64,000 nucleotides of DNA from Bacillota bacterium (GTDB lineage: Bacteria; Bacillota; Clostridia; Christensenellales; SZUA-584): the NCBI GenBank assembly GCA_023390815.1, contig JAEWCC010000065.1, positions 111,418 through 175,417 of the forward strand, read 5' to 3'. Numbering within the stretch: position 1 is the first letter of the stretch; the number at the start of each line of letters is the position of its first letter. Position numbers and translations under genes: made by a program. Positions 16,869-26,060 of this stretch are shown piece by piece. The notes under the pieces are model-generated. The model did not search any database, was not told the origin of the DNA, and saw only the letters and a list, made by a program, of their open reading frames with translations.

Positions 16869-18430
16869 TGTCCGGATTCCGCCCCGCTTTGCTGCGTCCG
16901 CTCACCACCGCCGCCTGCTCCGCCGTTGCCCCTCATGCCCCACATTTGCTCCTGTGCGCTGGCTTCGCGCACCTGCGGCACTGCGATACGGTCTCCTTCA
17001 GACAATCCTTCCTTGATCTCGATATTGACGCCGTCTGTAATACCCGTCACCACCTGATGCGTCGCCGTAATCGAATCCGCCTCAGGATCGACATCTTCCT
17101 CGAATATCACAAACTTGTTTTCTCCAACTACCTGGATCGCTTCCGCGGGGATCAGCAGCACATCCTGCGCCGACTCCGATACGATCTCAACGTCCGCGCT
17201 CATGCCCAGCATCACGCCGGGTGCGCCGGAAAGCGCCAGCGTCACGGTATAGGTGGTCACGTTGTTGACCGATACGCCGACCGGATTGATCTTATCCACG
17301 GTTGCCGTAAAGCTCTCGCCCGGCAATGCGTCGAACGTCACCGTGGCGCTTTCGCCCGTTTCGATGCCTGCGATATCAAGCTCGTCAATTTCCACGTCGA
17401 TCTTGAAATCGCCGTTGCTCTTGATGGTAAACAGCGGTGCGCCCGCCTGCACCGTCTGGCCGGGGTTTAAATCCAACCCCGTAATCACGCCGTTTGCGCC
17501 TGCGCGAACCGTGAGTGCTTCGATATCGGCCTTTGTGTCATCCAAGTCATCCTGCAAACTCTCGCGCTGCTCAATCTGCGTATACAGCGCATCCGATAGC
17601 ACCTCGCCGTCCAGCTTAAACAGCTTATCACCGCGGGAGACATCGTCTTCCGCCTCGGCGTATACCTTCTCGATCACGCCGCCATGGCCGGTTATATAGA
17701 CCGGATTTGCGACTTCGACCGGACCCTCGCCAATCTGCGCGCCATCCTCTCCCGTAACGGTCGCGGAAGCACCCAGCGCAAATCCGTCGTCCTCAAAACG
17801 CACCGTGACGCTGCCATTCTTTGCAGCAGTCACTTCGCCGTCCGCGCTCTTAGCGTCAATGGTCACCGAGACCTTCTGTCCGGGCGTCACCGCGGCGCTG
17901 CTGTCAAACGATACCTTCAGCAGGTCGTCGGGGCAGATCACCGCGAGCGCGCCATTGCGGTCGGTCACCACGTCCGCCGATTCACCCTTCACGCCATATA
18001 CGGCCTTTACGGTACCTTCTACGAGCGCGTAGACATAGTCGCTGCCCGAAACGCCGCGCATCGTGGCAATCGCCGCGTCAGCGTCGTCAATCTGCTGCTC
18101 CAGCGTATCCTTCTGCGACTCGAGCGTATCGCTCGAAAGTCTGGCGATGATATCGCCTTCGCTTACAGTATCGCCGTCTTCCAGCAGCACCTCATCCACC
18201 GTCGCCGACGAACCGGCATAAACCGTATTGTCGACCTGCGGCTCCACGCTGCCCGAGCCCTTCACCTTCACTTCGATGGTACCACGCGTCACCTGCACGA
18301 TATCATAGGTTGTCCGCTGAGCCGCGGCCAGATTGCTGCGCATGCGCAAATACCCCAGCACGCCGAGCAACACCACCACCCCGACGATAACCCAGATCAC
18401 GATCCTTTTCTTACTCTTAGGCTTGGCCAT
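16865..18430 (-). CDS. HlyD/MacA-like efflux adaptor protein
   Basis: A periplasmic-adaptor-type protein, here anchored outside the Gram-positive membrane by one N-terminal helix (about residues 10-28). It has two lipoyl-like half-motifs: one around VYAGSSATVDEVLLEDGDTVSEGDIIARL, the other around RAGANGVITGLDLNPGQTVQAG. They flank a short coiled segment, and a large insertion sits between the halves. The C-terminus is Gly/Gln-rich. I chose the ATG at 18430 because GGAGG lies just upstream; the earlier in-frame ATG would contain the site. It is the first gene of the three-gene exporter operon. The cargo is unknown. Confidence 0.88.
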   Translation of the reverse strand: MAKPKSKKRIVIWVIVGVVVLLGVLGYLRMRSNLAAAQRTTYDIVQVTRGTIEVKVKGSGSVEPQVDNTVYAGSSATVDEVLLEDGDTVSEGDIIARLSSDTLESQKDTLEQQIDDADAAIATMRGVSGSDYVYALVEGTVKAVYGVKGESADVVTDRNGALAVICPDDLLKVSFDSSAAVTPGQKVSVTIDAKSADGEVTAAKNGSVTVRFEDDGFALGASATVTGEDGAQIGEGPVEVANPVYITGHGGVIEKVYAEAEDDVSRGDKLFKLDGEVLSDALYTQIEQRESLQDDLDDTKADIEALTVRAGANGVITGLDLNPGQTVQAGAPLFTIKSNGDFKIDVEIDELDIAGIETGESATVTFDALPGESFTATVDKINPVGVSVNNVTTYTVTLALSGAPGVMLGMSADVEIVSESAQDVLLIPAEAIQVVGENKFVIFEEDVDPEADSITATHQVVTGITDGVNIEIKEGLSEGDRIAVPQVREASAQEQMWGMRGNGGAGGGGERTQQSGAESGQ

Positions 18431-18574
18431 AATGCCCTCCACTCATGTATATAAAACCATTATTCACATACTCTTGTGAGCTATTCTATCAGGTTTTTTC
18501 ATTTTGCCTATGCTATCGCCTTTGCTTTTACAGAATATTCACAGTGCCGTAAGTCATTTTGCGCTTTACTAACG

Positions 18575-18599
18575 CAAAAGCCCCTCGCTAAGCGGGGGG
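18575..18599 (-). terminator. Terminator overlapping the end of the DUF6512-like gene
   Basis: On the minus strand, CCCC-CGC pairs with GCG-GGGC around a short loop that contains the gene's own stop codon, followed by TTTTG. Confidence 0.6.
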
Positions 18600-19124
18600 C
18601 ATACCGTAGAGTTGATTCGATGGATCCCAGAAGAGGCCGGAATGCGGCGGCCAAAATGTGAAAACGATGAATACCGCCAGCAGCACGAGAACGATCAACA
18701 GTGCGGCAATCCGATAAGACGTACTTGAAAAGTTCCTCTTTGACCGGGTAATCTTGTATGCAATCAATGCGCCGACAGCGAATGATACAAACGAGTTGAT
18801 CAGGTTTGCGGCGAGCGATTCTCCAAGGAACGGCAGATAGATGGTATATAGAAGCAGCATGAGCGCGGGCATCACGAACAGCGATAGACTGTACGCGAAT
18901 ATAAAGTTGGGGAAGCGTTTGCCTGCAATGAAATACAGCACGATATACCAGATCAGCGCGGGCATAAAGAACAGCTTCGCGTGCTCCCATGGGCTTTCGT
19001 TGACGGGAGCAACTGCGCCGATCACGCCGCAAGGCAGGACTTCATATAAGAAGTGCCATCCGCCCGCGAGCGCAAAAGTGATAAAAACGCCGACAATACT
19101 CCAAACTCTCAGCTTTTTTTCCAT
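18588..19124 (-). CDS. Polytopic membrane protein, probably DUF6512 family
   Basis: A 178-residue protein with about five hydrophobic segments (residues 8-26, 50-67, 72-93, 105-122, 137-160). The segment HFLYE...APVNESPWEHAKLFF, which links the first two helices, is the feature I associate with this family of unknown function. GGAGG precedes the start. It is monocistronic between radA and the exporter operon. No role can be proposed from context. Confidence 0.7.
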   Translation of the reverse strand: MEKKLRVWSIVGVFITFALAGGWHFLYEVLPCGVIGAVAPVNESPWEHAKLFFMPALIWYIVLYFIAGKRFPNFIFAYSLSLFVMPALMLLLYTIYLPFLGESLAANLINSFVSFAVGALIAYKITRSKRNFSSTSYRIAALLIVLVLLAVFIVFTFWPPHSGLFWDPSNQLYGMPPA

Positions 19125-19151
19125 AATACTACCCTCCCATATTCATAATTA

Positions 19152-20501
19152 TTATTGTATCAGTACCTCAAGCGCCTCAAATACGCTGCGCACGCCAAAC
19201 ACCTTAATTCCCTGCGGGATTTTAAGACCCGGCTCGTTGGCTTTTGGGATCACCGCACGCGTAAACCCCATTTTGGCGCACTCGTTGAGCCGCTTTTCCA
19301 CCTGCCCGACTGAGCGCACTTCGCCAGTGAGGCCGACCTCACCCATGGCCACCGTATCGCTAATAGCCGCGTCGCGCAGGCTCGATACAATGGCAGCCGC
19401 CGTCGCGAGATCCGCTGCGGGCTGGGAGAGACGAATGCCGCCCACCACGTTGACATAAACATCCTGCCCGCCTACATGAAGCCCTATACGTTTTTCGAGC
19501 ACGGCGAGCATCAGCGCAAGACGGTTGAGGTCGATGCCGGAAGCCATGCGGCGCGGCACCGGCAGCGCCGTCGGTGAGACGAGCGCCTGCACCTCCAGCA
19601 GCACGGGCCGCGTGCCCTCAATGGACGGATATACGCACGAACCGGAGGCTTGAGCGCTGCGCTCTGAGAGCATCAGGCCGGACGGATTTTCGACCTCGGC
19701 CATGCCGTCCTCGCGCATATCGAATACGCCGATTTCATTGGTGGAGCCAAAGCGGTTCTTGACGGCACGCAGAATGCGGAACGTGCCCTGCCGCTCGCCC
19801 TCGAAATACAACACCGTATCCACCATGTGCTCTAAAACGCGTGGCCCCGCGATCGCCCCCTCCTTGGTAACGTGGCCGATGATGAACACCGCCGCGCCGC
19901 TCGTCTTGGCCTCGCGCGTTAAGAGCGACGCGCATTCGCGTATCTGGCTTACGCTGCCCGCCGCCGTGGACAGCCGCCCGGACACCATGGACTGTATGGA
20001 GTCGACCACCACAAAGTCGGGCGAGAGCGAGCGCATGCGCTCAATTGCCCCCTGCATATCGGTCTCGGCCATCAGATAGATTTCTCCGTGCGCTTTGAGC
20101 CGCTGGGCGCGCAAGCGTACCTGCCGCAGCGATTCCTCACCCGTGATATAGAGCACCCGCTTGCCCGCATGTACGAGCGTGCTCGCGACCTGCATAAACA
20201 ACGTGGATTTGCCGATACCCGGCTCGCCTCCCGCGAGCACCACGGAACCTTCTACGACGCCGCCTCCCAGTACGCGATCGAGCTCGCCAAAGCCTGTCGG
20301 CCAGCGCGCGTCGTCCTGCGCGGGTACGTCTTTTAAATATACGGCTACCGCACCGGCAGTTGTAACCATCCGCTTTTCAGGCGAAGCTACCACCGTCTCC
20401 TCCAGCGTGTTCCATGCCCGGCAGGTCGGACATTGCCCCAGCCACTTCGCGCACTCGTATCCGCATTCGCTGCACACAAACGCCGTCTTTTCCTTAGCCA
20501 T
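19152..20501 (-). CDS. radA: DNA repair protein RadA
   Basis: RecA-like ATPase that drives branch migration of recombination intermediates. The N-terminal zinc finger has Cys10, Cys13, Cys24 and Cys27. Walker A is GGEPGIGKST, the RadA signature is KNRFGST, and the C-terminal third is a Lon-protease-like domain that lacks protease function in this family. I chose the ATG at 20501 because AAGGAG lies six bases upstream; 13 earlier in-frame codons were dropped. The 449 residues match family length. Confidence 0.96.
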   Translation of the reverse strand: MAKEKTAFVCSECGYECAKWLGQCPTCRAWNTLEETVVASPEKRMVTTAGAVAVYLKDVPAQDDARWPTGFGELDRVLGGGVVEGSVVLAGGEPGIGKSTLFMQVASTLVHAGKRVLYITGEESLRQVRLRAQRLKAHGEIYLMAETDMQGAIERMRSLSPDFVVVDSIQSMVSGRLSTAAGSVSQIRECASLLTREAKTSGAAVFIIGHVTKEGAIAGPRVLEHMVDTVLYFEGERQGTFRILRAVKNRFGSTNEIGVFDMREDGMAEVENPSGLMLSERSAQASGSCVYPSIEGTRPVLLEVQALVSPTALPVPRRMASGIDLNRLALMLAVLEKRIGLHVGGQDVYVNVVGGIRLSQPAADLATAAAIVSSLRDAAISDTVAMGEVGLTGEVRSVGQVEKRLNECAKMGFTRAVIPKANEPGLKIPQGIKVFGVRSVFEALEVLIQ

Positions 20502-20648
20502 ATCCGCTCCTTTTACTCTTTGATTTTCATTATAAAGCATACGGCAATGAAAGCAATATAGCGGGTACCCGAGTCCTAAAATCCGGGCATCCGAGTAAAA
20601 TCAGCGCCCGAACAGGTAAAAATAATAATTGTGAGACCATAAATAAAA

Positions 20649-20678
20649 TTGTTGCAACCCACCGGTTTGTAGTATAAT
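20649..20678 (+). promoter_or_regulatory. Promoter of the RCC1-repeat membrane protein gene
   Basis: TATAAT (20673-20678) with TTGTTG 18 bases upstream (TTGCAA at 15 bases is the alternative), in an A+T-rich divergent region. It lies about 90 bases before the start. Confidence 0.55.
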
Positions 20679-20769
20679 GAATTAATTGGTGCGGGTGGTA
20701 TTGTTTATATATTTTTTGCTTCACCCAGCATGGAATGTTTCCTGAATTATCTCACAAAGGAGAAAATAT

Positions 20770-22491
20770 ATGTTCTGTTCCAAGTGCGGTGCGCAACTAA
20801 AGGATGGCGTACGGTTTTGCCCCTATTGCGGCGCGCAGACACCCGTAAAAGCGGTTGGTTCTGAAACCCCGTTACCTATCATGCCCGGCCCGCATGCCGC
20901 TCCCGTGGCACCTGTGGTGCCGCAGATGGCGCAGGAACCTCAAACTGTACAGGAACCCCCCCAAGTACCGCAAGCCCCTGCGGCGCAGTCTGCAACGTGG
21001 GTTCCTCAGCCTCCGCAGGCTGCACAGGCACCCCCACAGAGTATTCCTCCAGCCATGCAGGAAGGCATGCCCGCAGCGCAAACTGTCTGGCAGCAGGCCG
21101 CCCCACAGGGAACACCCCCATACAGCGCACCTCAGACCGCGCAGCCTGCGACACAGGCTGCATGGCAGCCGTCGGCTCCGCCGCAAGCGCCGTATTGGCA
21201 GGCTCCGGAGGCGCCTAAACCGGCAAAACCCAAAAAGAAAGCCAAACTCTGGCTGGCAATCGGTCTGCCCGTACTGGTCCTGGCGCTCGCGGCAGCGTTT
21301 ATCTTCGTATTTCTGCCCATGATTCAGTATGGTAACGCACAGGCCCTGTTCGATGACCAAAAGTACAGCGATGCGGTTCAGGCATTTGCAGCGCTCGGCG
21401 ATTACTCTGATTCTCCTGAAATGCTGCGGGAATCCCAATACAACGCGGCGGTCGTATACATGTACGACGAGAATTATACCACCGCAATCGGCTTATTCAA
21501 GACTCTGGGCGATTATAAGGATTCCGAGCAGATGCTGCTTAAGGTGCAGGGCATGCAGCTTTTCGCTGATGCAAAGGATCAAACCGGCTATTTTGCTGCG
21601 ATCAGTGCGCTGTATTCGTTCAGAGACGACACCGATATCGCCCCGCTGATCGGTCAATGCATTGCCGCAATGTCACGCGAGTGCATTTCCGCAGGCTCCA
21701 ATCATTCCCTCGCGCTGCTCAAGGATGGCACCGTGATCGCCTCGGGAGACAACGAATACGGCCAGTGCGATGTGACCGGCTGGTCCGATATCGCTTCCAT
21801 ATCGGCGGGTAATTACCATTCGGTCGGCCTCAAAGCCGACGGAACGGTGGTTGCGGCGGGTTCCACAAAATACAACGAATGCGATGTCTCAGGCTGGACC
21901 GATATCGTTGCGGTTTCCGCGGGTTGGGGCTTTACAGTCGGTCTTAAAGCAGACGGCACTTGCGTCTCCGCCGGTTCCAATGAGGTAGGCGAGCGCAATA
22001 TAATCGGATGGACGGACATTGTGGCGGTAGCGGCAGGTTACTACCACACAGTCGGCCTTAAAGCGGACGGAACTTGCGTCGCGACAGGGTCCAACGGCAA
22101 CGGGGAATGCAATGTGCAAGACTGGACAGATATCGTATCCATAACAGCCGGTTATGGTTTTACGATTGGCCTTAAATCGGACGGCACCTGCGTTGCCACC
22201 GGCACGAATGTCAACGGAGAGACGAACATTACTGGCTGGACAGACATCGTTAAGATCTCCGGAGGAGAAAACCATGCGCTCGGCCTCAAGGCGGATGGCA
22301 CGGTTGTAACATCCGGAGCGAACGATTACGGCGAAGGCGATATAACCGGCTGGAACGGTATTTCTGCGGTTTCGGCGGGATATGGCTTCTCGATCGGTCT
22401 TTATCCGGACGGCACCATGACGGGAGCCGGTTCTGATACGTATGGTGAGACGGACGTGCTCGAATGGAGCGGCGTGGGTTTCCCGGAATAG
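20770..22491 (+). CDS. Zinc-ribbon, membrane-spanning protein with TPR-like and seven RCC1-type repeats
   Basis: Order of parts in the 573 residues: an N-terminal zinc ribbon (FCSKCGAQ and FCPYCGAQ), a Pro/Gln/Ala-rich linker to about residue 150, one transmembrane helix (about 157-180), a helical TPR-like part with repeated ALGDY/TLGDYKDSEQML segments, and seven 38-residue repeats (308-573) with the core GLKADGT and a conserved Gly-Trp. The zinc ribbon is therefore probably cytoplasmic and the repeat domain, likely a beta-propeller, outside. AAAGGAG lies upstream of the start. It is monocistronic, with its own promoter and terminator. It may bind protein or carbohydrate, but no function is established by the sequence. 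Confidence 0.85.
   Translation: MFCSKCGAQLKDGVRFCPYCGAQTPVKAVGSETPLPIMPGPHAAPVAPVVPQMAQEPQTVQEPPQVPQAPAAQSATWVPQPPQAAQAPPQSIPPAMQEGMPAAQTVWQQAAPQGTPPYSAPQTAQPATQAAWQPSAPPQAPYWQAPEAPKPAKPKKKAKLWLAIGLPVLVLALAAAFIFVFLPMIQYGNAQALFDDQKYSDAVQAFAALGDYSDSPEMLRESQYNAAVVYMYDENYTTAIGLFKTLGDYKDSEQMLLKVQGMQLFADAKDQTGYFAAISALYSFRDDTDIAPLIGQCIAAMSRECISAGSNHSLALLKDGTVIASGDNEYGQCDVTGWSDIASISAGNYHSVGLKADGTVVAAGSTKYNECDVSGWTDIVAVSAGWGFTVGLKADGTCVSAGSNEVGERNIIGWTDIVAVAAGYYHTVGLKADGTCVATGSNGNGECNVQDWTDIVSITAGYGFTIGLKSDGTCVATGTNVNGETNITGWTDIVKISGGENHALGLKADGTVVTSGANDYGEGDITGWNGISAVSAGYGFSIGLYPDGTMTGAGSDTYGETDVLEWSGVGFPE
21691..22488 (+). repeat. Seven tandem 114-bp (38-residue) RCC1-type repeats
   Basis: Consensus from the translation: AGxxHxxGLKADGT, then about six residues, GSxxYGE, three residues, GWTDIVAVS. 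All seven units are exactly 38 residues long, and the last is the most divergent. They reach the stop codon. Confidence 0.85.
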
Positions 22492-22506
22492 AGGCTTTAT
22501 CACATC

Positions 22507-22533
22507 AAAAACGCCGCTTTCGCGGCGTTTTTT
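22507..22533. terminator. Bidirectional terminator between the RCC1-repeat gene and hsp20
   Basis: AAAAACGCCGC and GCGGCGTTTTTT pair around TTTC, with T runs on both strands. Confidence 0.92.
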
Positions 22534-22540
22534 AATGTTT

Positions 22541-22921
22541 TTATTCGATGGCGATATGTTTCTCCTCGGGCACGAGCTTCGGCAGCGTAATGGTCAGTAT
22601 GCCATCCTCCATTTTGGCCGTGATGTTTGCCTCATCAATGTTCTTGATTGCAAAGCTGCGGGACGCCTCTCCAAAGAAGCGTTCTCTGCGCAGATAATTC
22701 TCCTCGCTGCGTTCGGCACTCTCCTCAGTCTTAACAGATATGCTCAGCACACCTTCCTGGCATACGATCTGCACGTTATCCTTCTTCACGCCGGGCATTT
22801 CTGCCTCGACAATAAAGTTCTCTTGGGTTTCACGCACATCGGCGCGAATGGGCGCTGTCTGCAAACTGCCTAGCAGCCGACCTCCCCAAAGTCCAAGTCC
22901 TTCATAAGGTACCATTGTCAT
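22541..22921 (-). CDS. Small heat-shock protein, Hsp20/alpha-crystallin family
   Basis: ATP-independent holdase of 126 residues. The alpha-crystallin domain runs from about residue 25 (IRADVRETQENFIVEAEMPGV) through the conserved DGILTITLPK. The C-terminal tail keeps the I-x-I anchor (IAI) used for oligomer assembly. GGAGG lies nine bases before the ATG. It is monocistronic. A CtsR-like operator overlaps its promoter, implying heat induction. Confidence 0.94.
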   Translation of the reverse strand: MTMVPYEGLGLWGGRLLGSLQTAPIRADVRETQENFIVEAEMPGVKKDNVQIVCQEGVLSISVKTEESAERSEENYLRRERFFGEASRSFAIKNIDEANITAKMEDGILTITLPKLVPEEKHIAIE

Positions 22922-22956
22922 TTGTGTTCGCCTCCATTACGTTTTTCTTTACTTGT

Positions 22957-22986
22957 ATTATATAGCTTTTGTCAAAGATAGTCAAA
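22957..22986 (-). promoter_or_regulatory. hsp20 promoter with overlapping CtsR-type operator
   Basis: On the minus strand, TTGACT (22985-22980), 17 bases, TATAAT (22962-22957). On the plus strand, TGTCAAA-GAT-AGTCAAA (22970-22986) matches the CtsR heptad direct repeat RGTCAAANANRGTCAAA except for the first base. It covers the -35 element, a position suited to repression. Confidence 0.8.
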
Positions 22987-23072
22987 GTCTAATAATGCAG
23001 AATATCCTATCCCTCATCGAAATTTTATTCGTTTAGTACAGTGTAATAAAGTTATTGCTTCGTGAATAAAAA

Positions 23073-23091
23073 TTGCGGGCGATTCCGCCGT
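23073..23091 (-). terminator. Weak terminator after the DUF362 gene
   Basis: On the minus strand, GGCG-GAAT-CGCC is followed by CGCAATTTTTATT. The stem is only four pairs. Confidence 0.4.
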
Positions 23092-23101
23092 TTTTCATCC
23101 A

Positions 23102-24259
23102 TTATGATTTTCGGGCAGAATCGATGCGGGTCATCAGCCGGAGAGGCAGGGACTTTTTAATCTGCACGGCCTTCTTCGGGCAGACCTCATGGCAGCAAAA
23201 GCACCGGATGCATGGATTAAGATGCAGGTGCGCCTTATGATCTTTAATCGTGATCGCTTTGGCCGGACACGCGTCGGCGCATATCCCGCACCCTACACAA
23301 GCCGCGTCGAATGCCGGATGCAGCCTGAAAAACCGGCTCAGCGGCTTGACAAGTGACCGCGGCACGCGGCCAATGAGTACATTCGCCTCGTGAATCTCCG
23401 GCAGGCGGAAATCGCGAACCACCAGCGCTTCCACCGGCTCACCCAGCAGAAGGATCTCCTCCTCGCGCCAGAGGCCACGTTCCAGAGCGCACTTCAATAC
23501 CGGATTGTCACGCCAGTCAAGACCGATTATACGCCCTGCCACCGCATCCGCGGCGAACGGATTATCCGAGCATATGAGCGCGCCGATAAAGCGCGGCGTA
23601 CCCGCCGAGGGGCCGTCGCCTTCCATTGCCCACACCGCGTCGATCACCGAAAGCGGAGGCCGCACGAAATCCGCGATGTCGACGAGCATATTAACGAAAT
23701 CCTCTTTTTTGGGGAAACGAAAATGGCACTCTGCCTTGGATAAACCCGGCACTAGTCCAAACAGGTTCTTGGCAGCGCCGGTGTAGGTGACCATGGTGTG
23801 CGTTTTCAGCTTACCTGCCGATACGACGGCGCGGGATTGCTGTATGACGTTGAGCAAAGGCAGCGCCTTTACAGCGCGTCCGTTTTTGATATGTGCCTCT
23901 GAAAAGCTCACATCCCAGTTGAGCTGCGCGCCTGCGCTTTGCGCAGCCTGCGTCATGCCCGTTATATCATAAATCGCGCGCAGCGCCTTATCCGAAAAAG
24001 CCCCCGAGGGGCTCTCGACGACCGCGGCGTCGCGCCCGCTGGCAAGCATGGCCTCCAGCAAAGCCTGCACGATAGCGGGGTGCGTCGTGACGCACTCGTC
24101 CGGCACGTTGCCTTTTAGCAGATTGGGTTTGACTGCGATATGTTGCTGCCCGCCGAGCAGCGATTCCAGCCCGCCAAGGGCTTCAATGCCTTGTGTCAAC
24201 GCAGCACGCACCGTGTCGATATCATAATTGGCGCACTGCGCGACATAAACCTTATGCAT
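23102..24259 (-). CDS. DUF362 domain protein with C-terminal 4Fe-4S ferredoxin domain
   Basis: A 385-residue protein. Residues 1-290 form the DUF362 domain (VKPNLLKGNVPDECVTTHP, SAGKLKTHTMVTYTGAAKNLFGLVPG). The C-terminus has two CxxCxxCxxxCP clusters (CVGCGICADACP and CIRCFCCHEVCP) binding two 4Fe-4S centres. I chose the ATG at 24259, one base after the aminotransferase stop; earlier in-frame codons belong to that gene's other frame. The family is common in anaerobes and its reaction is unknown. Co-transcription with an aminotransferase suggests amino-acid-linked redox chemistry, which is inference. Confidence 0.87.
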   Translation of the reverse strand: MHKVYVAQCANYDIDTVRAALTQGIEALGGLESLLGGQQHIAVKPNLLKGNVPDECVTTHPAIVQALLEAMLASGRDAAVVESPSGAFSDKALRAIYDITGMTQAAQSAGAQLNWDVSFSEAHIKNGRAVKALPLLNVIQQSRAVVSAGKLKTHTMVTYTGAAKNLFGLVPGLSKAECHFRFPKKEDFVNMLVDIADFVRPPLSVIDAVWAMEGDGPSAGTPRFIGALICSDNPFAADAVAGRIIGLDWRDNPVLKCALERGLWREEEILLLGEPVEALVVRDFRLPEIHEANVLIGRVPRSLVKPLSRFFRLHPAFDAACVGCGICADACPAKAITIKDHKAHLHLNPCIRCFCCHEVCPKKAVQIKKSLPLRLMTRIDSARKS

Positions 24260-24260
24260 G

Positions 24261-25433
24261 CTATAGTTCCTGTATAAACTCCCGAATACGTTTGAGCGCT
24301 TCCCGCAGGTCCTCGTAGGCAGTGGCGTACGAGCAGCGGATGAAATCATCCGTACCCGATCCGAAAGCGCTGCCCGGCACGCAGGCAACCTTCTTTTCGA
24401 ACAGCAGCCGCTTACAGAATTCCTCGGAATGAAGCCCGGTAGAACCGATGTTGGGGAATATGTAGAACGCACCGAGGGGTTCAAAGCAACGAAGCCCCAT
24501 CGCGTTAAGCTCGGTATGCATCAACCGCCGCCTGCGGTTATACTCGGCGGTCATCTCCTTCACCTGTGAAAAACCGTTCGCACATTCGGTACGCAGCGCT
24601 TCCACACCTGCATCCTGGCTGAACGACGAAGCGCACAGCATGGAATATTGGTGTATCTTGACCATTGCATCTACTGCGGCTTTGGGCCCTGCTGCGTAGC
24701 CAAGCCGAAAGCCTGTCATCGCAAATGTTTTGGAAAAGCCGTTCACGACAATGGTGCGCTCAAGCATGCCGGGCAGTGAAGCGATGGAACAGTGCGTTCC
24801 GCTGTATGTCAGCTCCGCATACACTTCGTCCGCAATGACAATGAGATCGTGTTCGATGATAATCGGTACAATCTTCTCATAGTCTTCGCGCGTCATGATC
24901 GCTCCGGTCGGGTTGTTGGGGAATGCGACCACAATCGCCTTCGTTTTTGGGGTTATGCTCGCGCGCAGGCTTTCCGGCGTAATGCGAAACGCGTCGCTCT
25001 CCTTGAGCGGCATCGCCACGGGCGTGCCGCCCGCAAAAAGTACGCCCGGCATATACGATACGTACGACGGCGCGGGTACCAACACCTCATCGCCCGGATT
25101 CGTAATCGCGCGGAACGCAATATCCAGCGCCTCACTCGCGCCCACGGTCACGACCACCTGATTGATTTCGTAGAGCAGCTTTAAGCGCATGGCCAGGTAT
25201 CGCACGATCTCCTTGCGCAGCTCGGTTGAGCCGTGATTGGAGGTATAGTGCGTCCGTCCCGCTTCCAGCGCGTAAATCGCGCTCTCGCGGATGTTCCACG
25301 GCGTATCAAAGTCCGGCTCACCCACGCCGAGCGAAATACAGTCCTTCATCTCACTCGCGATATCGAAGAACTTGCGGATTCCCGACGGCGGGCAGTCGCG
25401 CACAACGCTTGATAACTTATCTTCCAGCGTCAC
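24261..25433 (-). CDS. Class I/II pyridoxal-phosphate aminotransferase
   Basis: Fold-type I aminotransferase of 390 residues, aspartate-aminotransferase-like. The PLP-binding Lys is in NGFSKTFAMTGFRLGY. Other landmarks are GVGEPDFDTP, the FPNNPTGAIM cofactor loop, IADEVYAEL and the C-terminal FIRCSYATAYEDL with the carboxylate-binding Arg. The ATG overlaps the stop of the Lrp-type regulator as ATGA. The amino donor is not determined; being coupled to an Lrp regulator suggests control by an amino acid. Confidence 0.93.
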   Translation of the reverse strand: MTLEDKLSSVVRDCPPSGIRKFFDIASEMKDCISLGVGEPDFDTPWNIRESAIYALEAGRTHYTSNHGSTELRKEIVRYLAMRLKLLYEINQVVVTVGASEALDIAFRAITNPGDEVLVPAPSYVSYMPGVLFAGGTPVAMPLKESDAFRITPESLRASITPKTKAIVVAFPNNPTGAIMTREDYEKIVPIIIEHDLIVIADEVYAELTYSGTHCSIASLPGMLERTIVVNGFSKTFAMTGFRLGYAAGPKAAVDAMVKIHQYSMLCASSFSQDAGVEALRTECANGFSQVKEMTAEYNRRRRLMHTELNAMGLRCFEPLGAFYIFPNIGSTGLHSEEFCKRLLFEKKVACVPGSAFGSGTDDFIRCSYATAYEDLREALKRIREFIQEL

Positions 25434-25924
25434 GGCGAGATCACCAGCCTCTCCTCTTTTTCACGGGCTGCGAGGATGACGCCCTGTTCTTTATATTTGC
25501 GCATGATGAAATGCGTGACGGTGCTCGATACGCCGTCCAATACGGCGAGCTTCTCAAACACGAATTTACTGATCTGCTTCATGCCGGACGCGCGCACGAT
25601 GACGGAAAGATCGTATGCGCCCGACATCAAATAGACGGCGGTTACCTCTGAAAAGCCGTAGATGCGCTTTGCCAGATCGTCGTATCCGAGCCCGCGTTTG
25701 GGCACTACCTTCACCTCGATCAGCGCTTCCGCTTCGTCCGAAGATACTCTTTCCCGATTGATAATCGCGGAATACTTGACAATGATCTTCTCGCGTTCCA
25801 ATTCGGCTACCACCGCGGCGACCTCTGCTTCGGATACGCCCGCCATTGCGGCCATCTCCGCCGCGCTGAGGCGTGCGTCGCGTTCGAGCATGTCCAGTAC
25901 TTCATTCTGCAGATTGATGCTCAT
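25430..25924 (-). CDS. Lrp/AsnC family transcriptional regulator
   Basis: A 164-residue protein with an N-terminal winged helix-turn-helix (DARLSAAEMAAMAGVSEAEV) and a C-terminal RAM ligand-binding domain (EALIEVKVVPKRG, AVYLMSGAYDLSVIV). I chose the ATG at 25924 because GGAGG lies six bases upstream. It is the first gene of a three-gene operon with the aminotransferase and DUF362 genes, which it probably regulates. Confidence 0.92.
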   Translation of the reverse strand: MSINLQNEVLDMLERDARLSAAEMAAMAGVSEAEVAAVVAELEREKIIVKYSAIINRERVSSDEAEALIEVKVVPKRGLGYDDLAKRIYGFSEVTAVYLMSGAYDLSVIVRASGMKQISKFVFEKLAVLDGVSSTVTHFIMRKYKEQGVILAAREKEERLVISP

Positions 25925-26022
25925 GAATAACCTCCGTACGATTTTAGCTTTTGTGTATTCTACCACTCGACCTGCCGCACGTCAAATATCTTTATCGCCG
26001 GACAAAAATCGACCGATAAAAC

Positions 26023-26046
26023 AAAAAGCGCCTTTTCGGGCGCTTT
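26023..26046 (-). terminator. Terminator of the zinc-ribbon gene
   Basis: On the minus strand, AAAGCGCC pairs with GGCGCTTT around a 6-base loop and is followed by TTGTTTT. Confidence 0.85.
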
Positions 26047-26060
26047 CTGGTCGTTTGCGA

